Of a stretch of 23,081 nt of DNA, positions 1-6,966 are shown in pieces. This DNA is from Clostridiales bacterium (GTDB lineage: Bacteria; Bacillota; Clostridia; Oscillospirales; QAMX01). Position 1 is the first letter of the stretch. Every line of letters begins with the position of its first letter. The notes beneath the pieces are model-generated. The model searched no databases. It was given only the letters and a program-made list of their open reading frames with translations, and was not told where the DNA came from. The position numbers and the translations under genes were made by a program. The stretch covers positions 1-23,081 of the forward strand of contig JAEERN010000136.1 of the NCBI GenBank assembly GCA_016285815.1. Reading direction: 5' to 3'.

Positions 1-50
1 CCGCTCCCGCTCCCGCTCCGGCCCCGGCCAAGCCCGAAGCCAGGCAGTGA
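1..50 (+). CDS. C-terminal tail of an unidentified protein (5' end outside window)
   Basis: Reading from base 3, the frame gives an alanine-proline repeat, then Lys-Pro-Glu-Ala-Arg-Gln and a TGA stop at 48-50. A perfect hairpin terminator follows 47 bases later, which supports a real gene end. Low-complexity Ala-Pro tails are common as linkers or C-terminal extensions, so this fragment says nothing about function. The GC-rich CCCGCT repeat at 1-20 is explained by this coding repeat. Confidence 0.55.
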   Translation, partial: APAPAPAPAKPEARQ

Positions 51-97
51 CTTTGCTTTTCCTCCTTCCCGCCCCGGGCGGGATACGGATCAAAAAC

Positions 98-133
98 GGC
101 CCGGCGCTTTTCATAAAGCGCCGGGCCTTTTTT
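98..133 (+). terminator. Bidirectional intrinsic terminator
   Basis: A perfect 13-bp stem (98-110 with 115-127) has a 4-base loop and is followed by six T on the plus strand. Five A (92-96) precede it, giving a T-run on the minus strand as well. It therefore ends both the gene coming from the left and the minus-strand coat-gene pair that stops at 150. Confidence 0.9.
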
Positions 134-149
134 CACTCTTCCTCTCCCG

Positions 150-398
150 TCAGCAGCAGCCGGAAAACTTCTGTCTGGCGGCGTCGATCTTCGCCTGGGG
201 CGCCTGTTCGGACGGATACCACCCCATCTGCGCCATGCGGCCGTAGATCTCGCTCTGCATGGCCAGCGTGTCTCCCAGACGGCCGTCCATGGCATTGTGG
301 ACCGCGGGCGTCGCCGATTCGACGGTGCCGTGCAGATACAGGTCCGCCGTGCTCTTCACGGCGGTGAGCAGGTCTTCCATGATCGTTCTGTCGTCCAT
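150..398 (-). CDS. CotF-like spore coat protein, small
   Basis: This 82-residue protein resembles the CotF-type coat family (ferritin-like helical domain). The recognised pattern is a helix containing Tyr-Leu-His-Gly-Thr-Val-Glu-Ser-Ala-Thr-Pro (21-31), then an amphipathic stretch with Gln-Ser-Glu-Ile-Tyr, and the family signature Gly-Trp-Tyr-Pro at 59-62. It ends in Gly-Cys-Cys; a cysteine-rich end would suit coat crosslinking, which is inference. Translation starts at an ATG with AAAGGAG about 8 bases upstream. The ribosome site overlaps the stop of the preceding small gene, so the two are co-transcribed and probably coupled. The family is expected to be made in the mother cell during sporulation. 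No sigma-A promoter is visible upstream, and I could not identify a convincing sporulation-sigma promoter. Confidence 0.8.
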   Translation of the reverse strand: MDDRTIMEDLLTAVKSTADLYLHGTVESATPAVHNAMDGRLGDTLAMQSEIYGRMAQMGWYPSEQAPQAKIDAARQKFSGCC

Positions 399-411
399 CC
401 CGTCTCTCCTT

Positions 412-600
412 TCAGCCCAAAAGCCCGAAAAGCTCCCGGAACCCCTGCCGGTGGCGGGACTCCAGTCCGCTAACGAATTGTTTCAGCTGCGGATCCCGGA
501 TCCGCGCGGCCGAATCGGCGCACAGCCGGCACAGCAACTCCTCCCGCCCGAGGGCGTCTTCGACGTAAAGCAGTTCTTTGGGACTCATCAAGCGCGTCAC
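412..600 (-). CDS. Small coat-associated protein, partner of CotF-like gene
   Basis: This 62-residue helical protein carries the motif Lys-Glu-Leu-Leu-Tyr-Val-Glu-Asp-Ala-Leu-Gly. It is typical of the short protein found directly upstream of CotF-like genes in Clostridia and probably represents the first half of the ferritin-like coat fold. Two starts are possible: GTG at 598-600, with AAAGGA only 2-5 bases upstream, or ATG at 586-588, about 14 bases from it. The GTG start is taken here with low certainty. The stop (412-414) lies in the leader of the next gene, 13 bases from its start. No independent function can be assigned. Confidence 0.7.
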   Translation of the reverse strand: MTRLMSPKELLYVEDALGREELLCRLCADSAARIRDPQLKQFVSGLESRHRQGFRELFGLLG

Positions 601-695
601 GTTCCTTTCGTTTTCAAGATCGGTCTCCGCCTCTATTCTCTGCGCTTTTCGCCGGATCTATGCGGACCGGAGACCGGTCCCGGCCGGCTCGGCGC

Positions 696-736
696 AAAAA
701 AAGAGGGAAACGTCCGGTCTTCCGGCCGTTTCCCTC
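696..736 (-). terminator. Intrinsic terminator of the serC-serA operon
   Basis: A 10-bp arm (703-712 with 727-736) continues after one mismatch into a further 4 bp closed by a 4-base loop. On the minus strand it is followed by seven T (complement of 696-702). It lies 20 bases beyond the serA stop. Confidence 0.92.
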
Positions 737-755
737 CGGGGATCCGATCTCCGCT

Positions 756-1934
756 CTACCGCGCGATCAGGCGAACGCGCAGGATGTCGCGGCCGGCGCG
801 GATCTTCGCCAGCACCGCCTCGTCCACCTCGGCGTCCACGTCCGCGATGGTGACGGCATAGTCCTTCTTCGAGCGGTTGGCCATGTGCTCGATGTTGACC
901 CCCGCCTCGGCGAAGCTGGTGGAGATCAGGCCCACCATGTTCGGCACGTTGCGGTGGATGACCACCACGCGCCGCGCCGTCTCGAAGGGCATGTCGATGT
1001 TGGGCAGGTTGACGGAGTTGCGGACGGTGCCGGTGGTCAGATAGTTCTGCACCTCGTCCACGGCCATGACCGCACAGTTGTCCTCGCTCTCCGGCGTCGA
1101 CGCGCCCAGATGGGGCATACAGACCGTGTTCTTCATCTCCAGCGTCTTCTCGTTGGGGAAGTCGGTGACGTAGGCCGCCACCTTGCCGCTCTCCAGCGCG
1201 GCGGCCATGGCGTCGTCGTCCACCAGCTCGCCGCGGGACAGGTTGACGATGCGGACTCCGTCCTTCATGCCGCTGATGGTCTCGGCGTTGATCATGTGGC
1301 GGGTCTCGTCGGTCAGCGGCACGTGCAGCGTGATATAATCGCTGGTCTCGAACACGTCCTTATAGCCGGGCGCGCGGCGGATCAGCCGGTTCAGGACCCA
1401 CGCGTTCTCGACGGTGAGGTACGGGTCCACGCCGGTGACCTCCATGCCGAGGCGATAGGCGATGTTGGCGATGACCGCGCCGATGTTGCCCAGGCCGATG
1501 ACGCCGAGGCTCTTGCCGCGAAGCTCCGGCCCCACGAAGGCCGATTTGCCCTTTTCCACCGCGGCGGCGACGCCCTCGGTCCCGCGCAGGGTCTTGGCCC
1601 ACTCGATGCCGTCCGAGATCCGGCGGGACGCCAGCAGCAGCGCGCAGACGGCCAGCTCCTTGACGGCGTTGGCGTTGGCGCCCGGCGTGTTGAACACGAC
1701 GACGCCCGCCTCGCTGCAGCGGTCGATGGGGATGTTGTTGACGCCGATGCCCGCGCGGCCGATGCACAGCAGCTCGGGGTTCAGCTCCATGTCGTTCAGC
1801 TTGGCCGAGCGGACCAGAATGGCGTCCGGCGCGACGACGTCCTCGCCGTATTCGACGGCGGACTTATCAAAACGGTCCGTTCCCACCGCGGCGATCTTGT
1901 TGAACAGCTTGACTTCGTACTTTCCGTTTTTCAT
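756..1934 (-). CDS. serA: D-3-phosphoglycerate dehydrogenase
   Basis: It oxidises 3-phosphoglycerate to 3-phosphohydroxypyruvate with NAD, the first step of phosphorylated serine synthesis in the cytosol. The 392 residues show the D-2-hydroxyacid dehydrogenase layout: split substrate domain, Rossmann domain with Gly-Leu-Gly-Asn-Ile-Gly at 147-152, catalytic Arg234 (Asn-Leu-Ser-Arg-Gly-Glu), Glu262 and His275 (Met-Pro-His-Leu-Gly). A C-terminal ACT domain spans about 321-392. This is the short ACT-bearing form, which lacks the extra intervening domain of longer bacterial enzymes. The ACT domain is the usual site of serine feedback, but sensitivity cannot be judged here. The start is ATG with GGAGG 9 bases upstream. 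It lies 28 bases after serC, shares its promoter, and no serB is present in the window. Confidence 0.96.
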   Translation of the reverse strand: MKNGKYEVKLFNKIAAVGTDRFDKSAVEYGEDVVAPDAILVRSAKLNDMELNPELLCIGRAGIGVNNIPIDRCSEAGVVVFNTPGANANAVKELAVCALLLASRRISDGIEWAKTLRGTEGVAAAVEKGKSAFVGPELRGKSLGVIGLGNIGAVIANIAYRLGMEVTGVDPYLTVENAWVLNRLIRRAPGYKDVFETSDYITLHVPLTDETRHMINAETISGMKDGVRIVNLSRGELVDDDAMAAALESGKVAAYVTDFPNEKTLEMKNTVCMPHLGASTPESEDNCAVMAVDEVQNYLTTGTVRNSVNLPNIDMPFETARRVVVIHRNVPNMVGLISTSFAEAGVNIEHMANRSKKDYAVTIADVDAEVDEAVLAKIRAGRDILRVRLIAR

Positions 1935-1962
1935 AACTCTCTTCCTCCGCGACCTTCCCGGT

Positions 1963-3051
1963 TCACGCGTTTTCCTTTTCGAATTTCTCCATAAAGGCCA
2001 CCAGCGCCTCGACGCCCTCGCGCGGCATGGCGTTGTAGATCGAGGCCCGCATCCCGCCCACGGAGCGGTGGCCCTTGACGCTGACCAGACCGGCCTCGGC
2101 CGCCTCGCGGCAGAACTTGGCGTCCAGCTCGTCGCTGCCGGTGACGAAGGTGACGTTCATGACCGAGCGGCAGTCGTGCCGCACGGGGTTGGAGAAAAGC
2201 CTGCTGGCGTCGATGGCGTCGTAGAGCAGCTTGGCCTTGGCCTCGTTGCGGACGCGCATCTCCTCGAGGCCGCCCTCGTTCTCCAGATACTCCAGCACCA
2301 GACCGATCATATAGATGCCGAAGCACGGCGGCGTGTTGTACATGGAGTTGTTCTTCGCCTGGGTGGCATAGTCGAACACCGCGGGGATGTTCGGCATGGC
2401 CCGGCCCATCAGATCGTCCCGCACGATGACCAGCGTCACGCCCGCGGGGGCCAAGTTCTTCTGGGCGCCGGCGTAGATCACGCCGAAGCGGCTCACGTCC
2501 ACCGGCTCGGACATGATGCACGAGCTCATGTCCGCCACCAGCGGCACGCTGCCCGTGTCGGGAACGTAGTTCCACTTCGAGCCGTAGATCGTGTTGTTGA
2601 AGCAGATGTGGACGTAATCCGCGCCGGGCGAGAGCTTCAGCTCCTCCTGCGCGGGGATATAGGTGAAGTTGGCGGGCTCGGACGTGGCCGCCAGGTTGGC
2701 GGTCCCGTACTTTTTGGCCTCTTTATAGGCTTTCCCCGAGAACTGGCCGGTGACGACGTAGTCCGCCGAACCGCTGCCGGTCATCAGGTTCATGGGCACC
2801 ATGGCGAACTGGGCCGAGGCGCCGCCCTGGAGGAACAGGACGCTGTACCCCGCCGGGACGGCCAGGACCCGCTTGACGCGGTCCACCGCGTCGCAGATGA
2901 CCGCGTCGTACGCCTTCGATCGATGGCTCATCTCCGTGATCGACATCCCGCTCCCGCGGTAGTTCATCATCTCCGCGGCGGCTTTTTCCAATACGCTCAG
3001 GGGCAGCATGGACGGACCTGCCGAAAAATTGTAAACGCGGTCGTACTTCAT
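1963..3051 (-). CDS. serC: Phosphoserine aminotransferase
   Basis: This PLP enzyme transfers the amino group from glutamate to 3-phosphohydroxypyruvate, giving O-phosphoserine (second step of serine synthesis). The 362 residues match the family's usual length. It opens with Tyr-Asn-Phe-Ser-Ala-Gly-Pro, the SerC signature; the PLP lysine is Lys198 in Gly-Ala-Gln-Lys-Asn-Leu-Ala-Pro. The conserved His-Arg-Ser-Val-Gly-Gly-Met-Arg-Ala-Ser near 328-337 is also present. The ATG at 3049-3051 is chosen over an upstream in-frame codon because AAAGGA lies about 9 bases before it and the family begins here. It is the first gene of the serC-serA operon, so reaction steps two and one are made together. 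Expression starts at a near-perfect sigma-A promoter overlapped downstream by a palindrome. Confidence 0.96.
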   Translation of the reverse strand: MKYDRVYNFSAGPSMLPLSVLEKAAAEMMNYRGSGMSITEMSHRSKAYDAVICDAVDRVKRVLAVPAGYSVLFLQGGASAQFAMVPMNLMTGSGSADYVVTGQFSGKAYKEAKKYGTANLAATSEPANFTYIPAQEELKLSPGADYVHICFNNTIYGSKWNYVPDTGSVPLVADMSSCIMSEPVDVSRFGVIYAGAQKNLAPAGVTLVIVRDDLMGRAMPNIPAVFDYATQAKNNSMYNTPPCFGIYMIGLVLEYLENEGGLEEMRVRNEAKAKLLYDAIDASRLFSNPVRHDCRSVMNVTFVTGSDELDAKFCREAAEAGLVSVKGHRSVGGMRASIYNAMPREGVEALVAFMEKFEKENA

Positions 3052-3094
3052 GGTTCTGTTTCCTTTCTCGCCGGCCCGCCCGGAGACGGTCCGG

Positions 3095-3106
3095 ATTGTA
3101 TACAAT
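3095..3106. promoter_or_regulatory. Palindromic operator candidate ATTGTATACAAT
   Basis: This is a perfect 12-base palindrome on the serC side of its promoter, centred about +10 relative to the predicted transcription start (about 3111, minus strand). The TTGTATACAA core resembles sites bound by GntR-family (FCD subgroup) repressors. That match is recalled from known operators and has not been tested. Its position would allow a bound protein to block transcription of serC-serA. Confidence 0.5.
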
Positions 3107-3117
3107 TTCTTATCATC

Positions 3118-3146
3118 ATTATACTGTCAAAACCCGCTCCTGTCAA
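3118..3146 (-). promoter_or_regulatory. Sigma-A promoter of serC-serA
   Basis: The minus strand reads TTGACA (3141-3146), a 17-base spacer, then TATAAT (3118-3123), matching consensus at both hexamers with ideal spacing. A second TTGACA (3125-3130) lies inside the spacer, too close to the -10 to be used with it. The predicted start is near 3111, about 60 bases before the serC ATG. Confidence 0.9.
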
Positions 3147-3197
3147 CTTTCCTTCCGCACATTTTCCCGGCCATTTCCCGGAATTGATTGTTACATC

Positions 3198-3226
3198 TTG
3201 CCAAAAGCGCCGCCGGATGCTATAAT
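3198..3226 (+). promoter_or_regulatory. Sigma-A promoter of the 3264-6868 operon
   Basis: TTGCCA (3198-3203), a 17-base spacer and TATAAT (3221-3226) precede the first gene of the operon, giving a leader of about 30 bases. It is divergent from the serC promoter, with the -35 boxes about 50 bases apart. Confidence 0.85.
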
Positions 3227-3263
3227 AGAGCCGCTGAATCTTTTTTCGCAGGAGGGACCGACC

Positions 3264-3974
3264 GTGAAGATCCGGGCCATGACGTTCAACATCCAGCACA
3301 CGATCGACTATCGCCGCGGGACCATGAGCCCGGAGCTGATGGCCAACACCATCCGGGCCTTCGACCCGGATTTCTGCGTTCTGAACGAGGTCTACGGTCA
3401 TCGGGACGGCGCTGAGCCGGTCTTCGACGAGCAGACCGCGCTTCTGGCCGAGCTGGCCAGGATGGACCACTTTTTCTTCTGCCCCGCGGTTGAGATCTGC
3501 GGCAGCCCCTACGGCAACGCCATCCTGTCCAGGTTTCCCTTCTCCGGGGAGAAGATCGCCATCCCGGATCCGGACCCCCGCCTCTCCGACTCGGACTGGT
3601 ATGAGACCCGCTGCGTCCTGAAGGCGGACTTCGGCCCCTTCGCCGTGCTGGGCACCCACTTCGGTCTGGCCCCGGACGAACAGGTCAGCGCGGTGGAGAC
3701 CGTGCTGGCCCAGCTGGCCCGGCGGGACAAGCCGCTGATCTTCTGCGGCGATCTGAACATGACGCCGGAAAACCCGACTCTCGCGCCGATCTTCGCCGCG
3801 CTTCGGGACACGGCGGCGGTCATGTCCGCGCCGAAGCTCTCGTTCCCCTCGGACGAGCCGCGGAAAAAGATCGACTATATCTTCGTCTCCGACGAATTCC
3901 GCGTCCTCTCGGCGGATATCCCGGCGGTGGTCGCCTCAGACCACCGGCCGCATCTGGCCGAGCTGGAGCTCTGA
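3264..3974 (+). CDS. Endonuclease/exonuclease/phosphatase-fold hydrolase
   Basis: This 236-residue metal-dependent phosphoesterase belongs to the EEP superfamily (exonuclease III, DNase I and sphingomyelinase fold). Conserved elements are Met-Thr-Phe-Asn-Ile (Asn9), Leu-Asn-Glu-Val (Glu42, metal ligand), Gly-Thr-His-Phe (His132), Cys-Gly-Asp-Leu-Asn-Met (Asp163, Asn165), Lys-Ile-Asp-Tyr-Ile-Phe and the final Ser-Asp-His (Asp226, His227). The active site looks complete. The GTG at 3264 is chosen because AGGAGGG lies 8 bases upstream and homology begins there. No signal peptide is visible, so it is predicted to be cytosolic. Substrate cannot be told from sequence: DNA ends, phosphodiesters or phospho-sugars are all possible for this fold. 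It leads a four-gene operon with two aminopeptidases and a PHP phosphoesterase. Confidence 0.88.
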   Translation: MKIRAMTFNIQHTIDYRRGTMSPELMANTIRAFDPDFCVLNEVYGHRDGAEPVFDEQTALLAELARMDHFFFCPAVEICGSPYGNAILSRFPFSGEKIAIPDPDPRLSDSDWYETRCVLKADFGPFAVLGTHFGLAPDEQVSAVETVLAQLARRDKPLIFCGDLNMTPENPTLAPIFAALRDTAAVMSAPKLSFPSDEPRKKIDYIFVSDEFRVLSADIPAVVASDHRPHLAELEL

Positions 3975-3986
3975 AAGGAACCGACC

Positions 3987-5021
3987 ATGAACAAAAACGA
4001 CATCGCCTCTCTGGCGGACCTGCGCGGCCCCTCCGGCTTTGAAAACGCCGTCGCCGCCCATCTTACCGAGGCCTTCGGGCCGCTGTTCACCGAGTGCCGG
4101 ATCGATCCGCTTGGCAGCTTTCTCGGCTTTCTCCGCTGCGGCGTGCCGGACGCGCCTCTGCTGATGATCGACGCGCATCTGGACGAGGTGGGCTTTCTCG
4201 TCACCTCCGTCACAGACGGCGGCTTTCTGAAGTTCGCCCCGCTGGGCTCGCCGGACGGCCGCACCGCGATCAACGCCGAGGTCGTCGTCCACGGACGGCG
4301 GGACCTCAAGGGCGTGGTCTGCGCCCTGCCGCCCCATCTCCAGACCGCCGCCGAGATGGAAAAAACGCCCAAGCTGACGGATCTGGCCATCGACGTGGGC
4401 CTTTCGGCGGACGAGGCCCGGGCCCTGGTCGCCCCGGGCGACGCGGTCACCCCCGCGGCCGTCTGCACCGAGCTGCTGGGCGGCCGGATCGCCGGGCGCG
4501 CGCTGGACGACCGGCTCTGTCTGGCCGCGGCGCTGGACGCCCTGCGCCGGGTCCGCGGCCTGCCGCTGGACTACGACATCGCCCTCAGCGCCTCCGTCCG
4601 GGAAGAGGTCGGCTGTCTGGGGGCAAAGGCGGCGGCCTTCTCGCTGGACCCCGCCGCCTGCGTGGTGCTGGACGTGACCTTCGCCTCCCAGCCCGAGGCA
4701 GCCGGCCACCAGACCTTTGCGCTGGGCGGCGGCGTGACGCTGTGCGTGGGCCCGTTTACCGACCGCGCCCTGACGGACCGCCTGTTCCGCACCGCCGAGG
4801 CCGCCGGCATCCCCTGCGCGCCGGAGGTCTACGGCGGCAGCACCGGCACCGACGCCACTCCCGTCATGGTCACCCGCGCGGGGGTCCCCGCAGCGGTGAT
4901 CTCCGTCCCCGTCCGCAACATGCACACGCCCACGGAGGTCTGCGACCCCGCGGACGCCGACGCGGCGGCGGCGCTGCTGGCAGCGTTCCTCCGCGATCTC
5001 AAAGGAGAAGACCTGAAATGA
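3987..5021 (+). CDS. M42 family metallo-aminopeptidase (first copy)
   Basis: This 344-residue cytosolic aminopeptidase of the M42 (glutamyl aminopeptidase / TET-type) family removes N-terminal residues from peptides with a dinuclear metal centre. The metal ligands and catalytic residues are all visible: His64 in Asp-Ala-His-Leu-Asp-Glu, Asp174 in Ala-Leu-Asp-Asp-Arg, the Glu206-Glu207 pair in Arg-Glu-Glu-Val-Gly, Asp229 in Leu-Asp-Val-Thr-Phe, and His313 near the C-terminus. The ATG has AAAGGA 8 bases upstream and lies 12 bases after the preceding stop. Its last four bases overlap the next start (ATGA). The copies share structure but differ at the fifth ligand, suggesting different substrates. 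Some M42 relatives act as deblocking peptidases or were once labelled cellulases, so exact specificity is open. Confidence 0.93.
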   Translation: MNKNDIASLADLRGPSGFENAVAAHLTEAFGPLFTECRIDPLGSFLGFLRCGVPDAPLLMIDAHLDEVGFLVTSVTDGGFLKFAPLGSPDGRTAINAEVVVHGRRDLKGVVCALPPHLQTAAEMEKTPKLTDLAIDVGLSADEARALVAPGDAVTPAAVCTELLGGRIAGRALDDRLCLAAALDALRRVRGLPLDYDIALSASVREEVGCLGAKAAAFSLDPAACVVLDVTFASQPEAAGHQTFALGGGVTLCVGPFTDRALTDRLFRTAEAAGIPCAPEVYGGSTGTDATPVMVTRAGVPAAVISVPVRNMHTPTEVCDPADADAAAALLAAFLRDLKGEDLK

Positions 5022-6037
5022 ACGAACTGATCCGACTGCTCGGCGACCTCTGCTCTCTCGACGGCGTTTCCGGCGACGAGGGGCGCGTCGCGGACTATAT
5101 CCTCTCCGCCGTCCGCCCGCTGGGGCTGGACGCCCGGACCGACCGTCTCGGCAGCGTGGCCGTGTTCCTGCCCGGGCGGGACCACTCCCGCCGCCGCATG
5201 GCGGACGCGCACATGGACGAGGTGGGCTTCCTCGTCACCTCCGTCACCGACGAGGGCTATCTGAAGCTGGCCCCGGTGGGCGGGCTGGATCCCCGCGTCG
5301 TCCCCGGAAAGCGCCTGCGCGTCCGCGGCCTGCGCGAGGTGCTGACCGCCGTGGTCGGCGTGTGCCCGGTGCATCTGGCCGCGGATCCGTCCGCGGTGCG
5401 CAAGATCCCCGAGCTGTACGCGGACATCGGCGCCTCCTCCGGCGAAGAGGCCCGGCGGCACGTGGCGCCGGGCTGCACCGCCGCCTTCGCCACCGAACCC
5501 GAACGGCTGGGGAACGGCTTTTTCAAGGCCAAGGCCATCGACGACCGCATCGGCTGCGCCGTGCTGCTGCACCATCTGACTCACGGGATCGCCCCCGCCT
5601 TCGACACGGTGTTCTCGTTCTCGACCCGGGAAGAGGTCGGCGGCGCCGGCGCCAAGGGCGCCGCCTTCTCCGCCGCGCCGGACGAGGCGCTGGTGCTGGA
5701 GGGCACCACCGCCGCGGACGTTCCCGGCGTCGAGGGACCCGGCCGCGTCTGCCTGCAGAACGACGGCGTCGTGATCAACATCAAGGATTCGACCATCTAC
5801 GACCGCGAGATCTCGGCGCGCCTGCGGGCGCTGGCCGACGCCAACGGCATCCGCTGGCAGTCCAAGCGCGTCGTGGCCGGCGGCACCAACGCCGCCAGCA
5901 TCCTCCCCGCCCGCGGCGGGATCCCGACGGCGGGCCTCAGCGTTCCCGCCCGCTATATCCACGCCCCCGCCTCCACCGCCGCGCTGGCCGACTGTGAGGC
6001 CATGCTGCGCCTGTCCCGGCTTTACCTCGAAAGCTGA
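5018..6037 (+). CDS. M42 family metallo-aminopeptidase (second copy)
   Basis: This 339-residue paralogue of the preceding gene starts inside it through an ATGA overlap, the usual sign of translational coupling. The ribosome site AAAGGAG lies within the upstream coding sequence. Active-site residues are His65 (Ala-His-Met-Asp-Glu), Asp175 (Ala-Ile-Asp-Asp-Arg), Glu205-Glu206 (Arg-Glu-Glu-Val-Gly), Glu228 (Leu-Glu-Gly-Thr-Thr-Ala) and His315 (Tyr-Ile-His-Ala-Pro). The terminal ligand is Glu here instead of Asp in the first copy, which places the two in different M42 subgroups. M42 enzymes assemble into hollow dodecamers. Whether these two form mixed particles is an open question raised by the coupling. 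Expected role: completing breakdown of cytosolic peptides. Confidence 0.93.
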   Translation: MNELIRLLGDLCSLDGVSGDEGRVADYILSAVRPLGLDARTDRLGSVAVFLPGRDHSRRRMADAHMDEVGFLVTSVTDEGYLKLAPVGGLDPRVVPGKRLRVRGLREVLTAVVGVCPVHLAADPSAVRKIPELYADIGASSGEEARRHVAPGCTAAFATEPERLGNGFFKAKAIDDRIGCAVLLHHLTHGIAPAFDTVFSFSTREEVGGAGAKGAAFSAAPDEALVLEGTTAADVPGVEGPGRVCLQNDGVVINIKDSTIYDREISARLRALADANGIRWQSKRVVAGGTNAASILPARGGIPTAGLSVPARYIHAPASTAALADCEAMLRLSRLYLES

Positions 6038-6073
6038 CCCGGACCGGACCACACGGAAAGGAGCCTTCCCGCC

Positions 6074-6868
6074 ATGCATATCACCCACGATTTCCACATC
6101 CACACCGACCTGTCCCTCTGCGCCGGCCCCACGGCGACGCTGGAGAACTATCTCGCCGCCGCGGACCGTCTGGGGCTGACGAAGCTGGGGTTTGCCAACC
6201 ACTTCTGGGACGCCGCCGTCCCCGGCGCCAACGACTTCTACGTGCCTCAGAACTTCGAGCACGTGGCCGAGCTGCTCCCCGCCCTGCGCGCGGCCTCCCG
6301 GCCGGAGCGGAAGCTGTTCTTCGGGTGCGAGTGCGAATACGATCCGGCGGGTCACGGGGTCGCCTGCACCGAGGCCGCGGCCGAGCGGTTCGACTTTATG
6401 ATCGTGCCCAACTCTCACACCCACATGATGATGCCGCCGGCGCTGTACCACCCCTATGAAAAGCATGCCGAGTTCATGCTGACGGCCTATGAGGAGATCC
6501 TCACCTGCCCCGTGTCGCGGTACGTCACCGCCATGGCCCACCCCTTCGAGGCGGTCTGCTGTCCCTATGACAACGGCATCCTGATCGATCTGATCCCGGA
6601 TGACCGCTATCGCCGGCTGTTCGACCTGACCGCCGAAAAGGGTGTCGCCGTGGAGATCAACCTCTCCGCCATGCACGAAAAGACCCCCGAAGAGATCGCC
6701 CGCCTGCCCCAGCTCCGCCTGTTCCGTCTGGCCAGGGCGTGCGGCTGCCGTTTCCTGTTCGGAAGCGACGCTCACGACGACCGGAAGCACGACTCCTTCG
6801 GCAACGCCGATCTGGTGGCCGGGCTGCTGGACCTGACCGAAGACGACCTCGCCCCCATCGCGCGGTGA
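6074..6868 (+). CDS. PHP-domain phosphoesterase (histidinol-phosphatase-like)
   Basis: This 264-residue protein is a polymerase-and-histidinol-phosphatase (PHP) fold hydrolase that uses a trinuclear metal site to cleave phosphomonoesters. Visible ligands are His8 and His10 (Phe-His-Ile-His-Thr-Asp), His43 (Phe-Ala-Asn-His-Phe), Glu86 region (Gly-Cys-Glu-Cys-Glu-Tyr), His115/His117, His156 (Met-Ala-His-Pro), Asp232 and His234 (Gly-Ser-Asp-Ala-His). All PHP motifs are therefore intact. It is the last gene of the operon, 36 bases after the second M42 gene, with its own AAAGGAG and a terminator just after. No histidine-biosynthesis gene is nearby, so histidinol phosphate is not a safe substrate. 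PHP proteins of this size also act on nucleotide or sugar phosphates. Confidence 0.87.
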   Translation: MHITHDFHIHTDLSLCAGPTATLENYLAAADRLGLTKLGFANHFWDAAVPGANDFYVPQNFEHVAELLPALRAASRPERKLFFGCECEYDPAGHGVACTEAAAERFDFMIVPNSHTHMMMPPALYHPYEKHAEFMLTAYEEILTCPVSRYVTAMAHPFEAVCCPYDNGILIDLIPDDRYRRLFDLTAEKGVAVEINLSAMHEKTPEEIARLPQLRLFRLARACGCRFLFGSDAHDDRKHDSFGNADLVAGLLDLTEDDLAPIAR

Positions 6869-6887
6869 GCCCCGCGCCGTTTCAGAC

Positions 6888-6938
6888 CAAAAAGCGCGCC
6901 GCCCGGAGCGATCCGGCGCGGCGCGTTTTCTTTTTTCG
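6888..6938 (+). terminator. Intrinsic terminator between convergent operons
   Basis: The arm 6895-6907 pairs with 6912-6925 (one bulged C) around a 4-base loop. It is followed by TTTTC and a TTTTTT run on the plus strand, and preceded by five A (6889-6893) that give a T-run for the minus strand. It serves the plus-strand operon and the minus-strand gene that stops at 6967. Confidence 0.85.
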
Positions 6939-6966
6939 ATCCCGGTGAAGGCGGAAGACGGAGCCG

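Noticed and set aside
1..20. Short CCCGCT tandem repeat
   Set aside because: It encodes an Ala-Pro tail in the frame that ends at 50, so it needs no separate repeat explanation.
150..600. One spore-coat gene broken by a frameshift
   Set aside because: Each part has its own start, ribosome site and clean stop, and paired short coat genes of this kind are known in Clostridia.
3264..3974. Exonuclease III or DNase naming of the EEP protein
   Set aside because: Fold-level motifs do not separate DNA from phospholipid or phospho-sugar substrates.
6074..6868. Histidinol-phosphatase of histidine synthesis
   Set aside because: Only the PHP fold is supported; no histidine genes lie nearby, so no hisK name was given.
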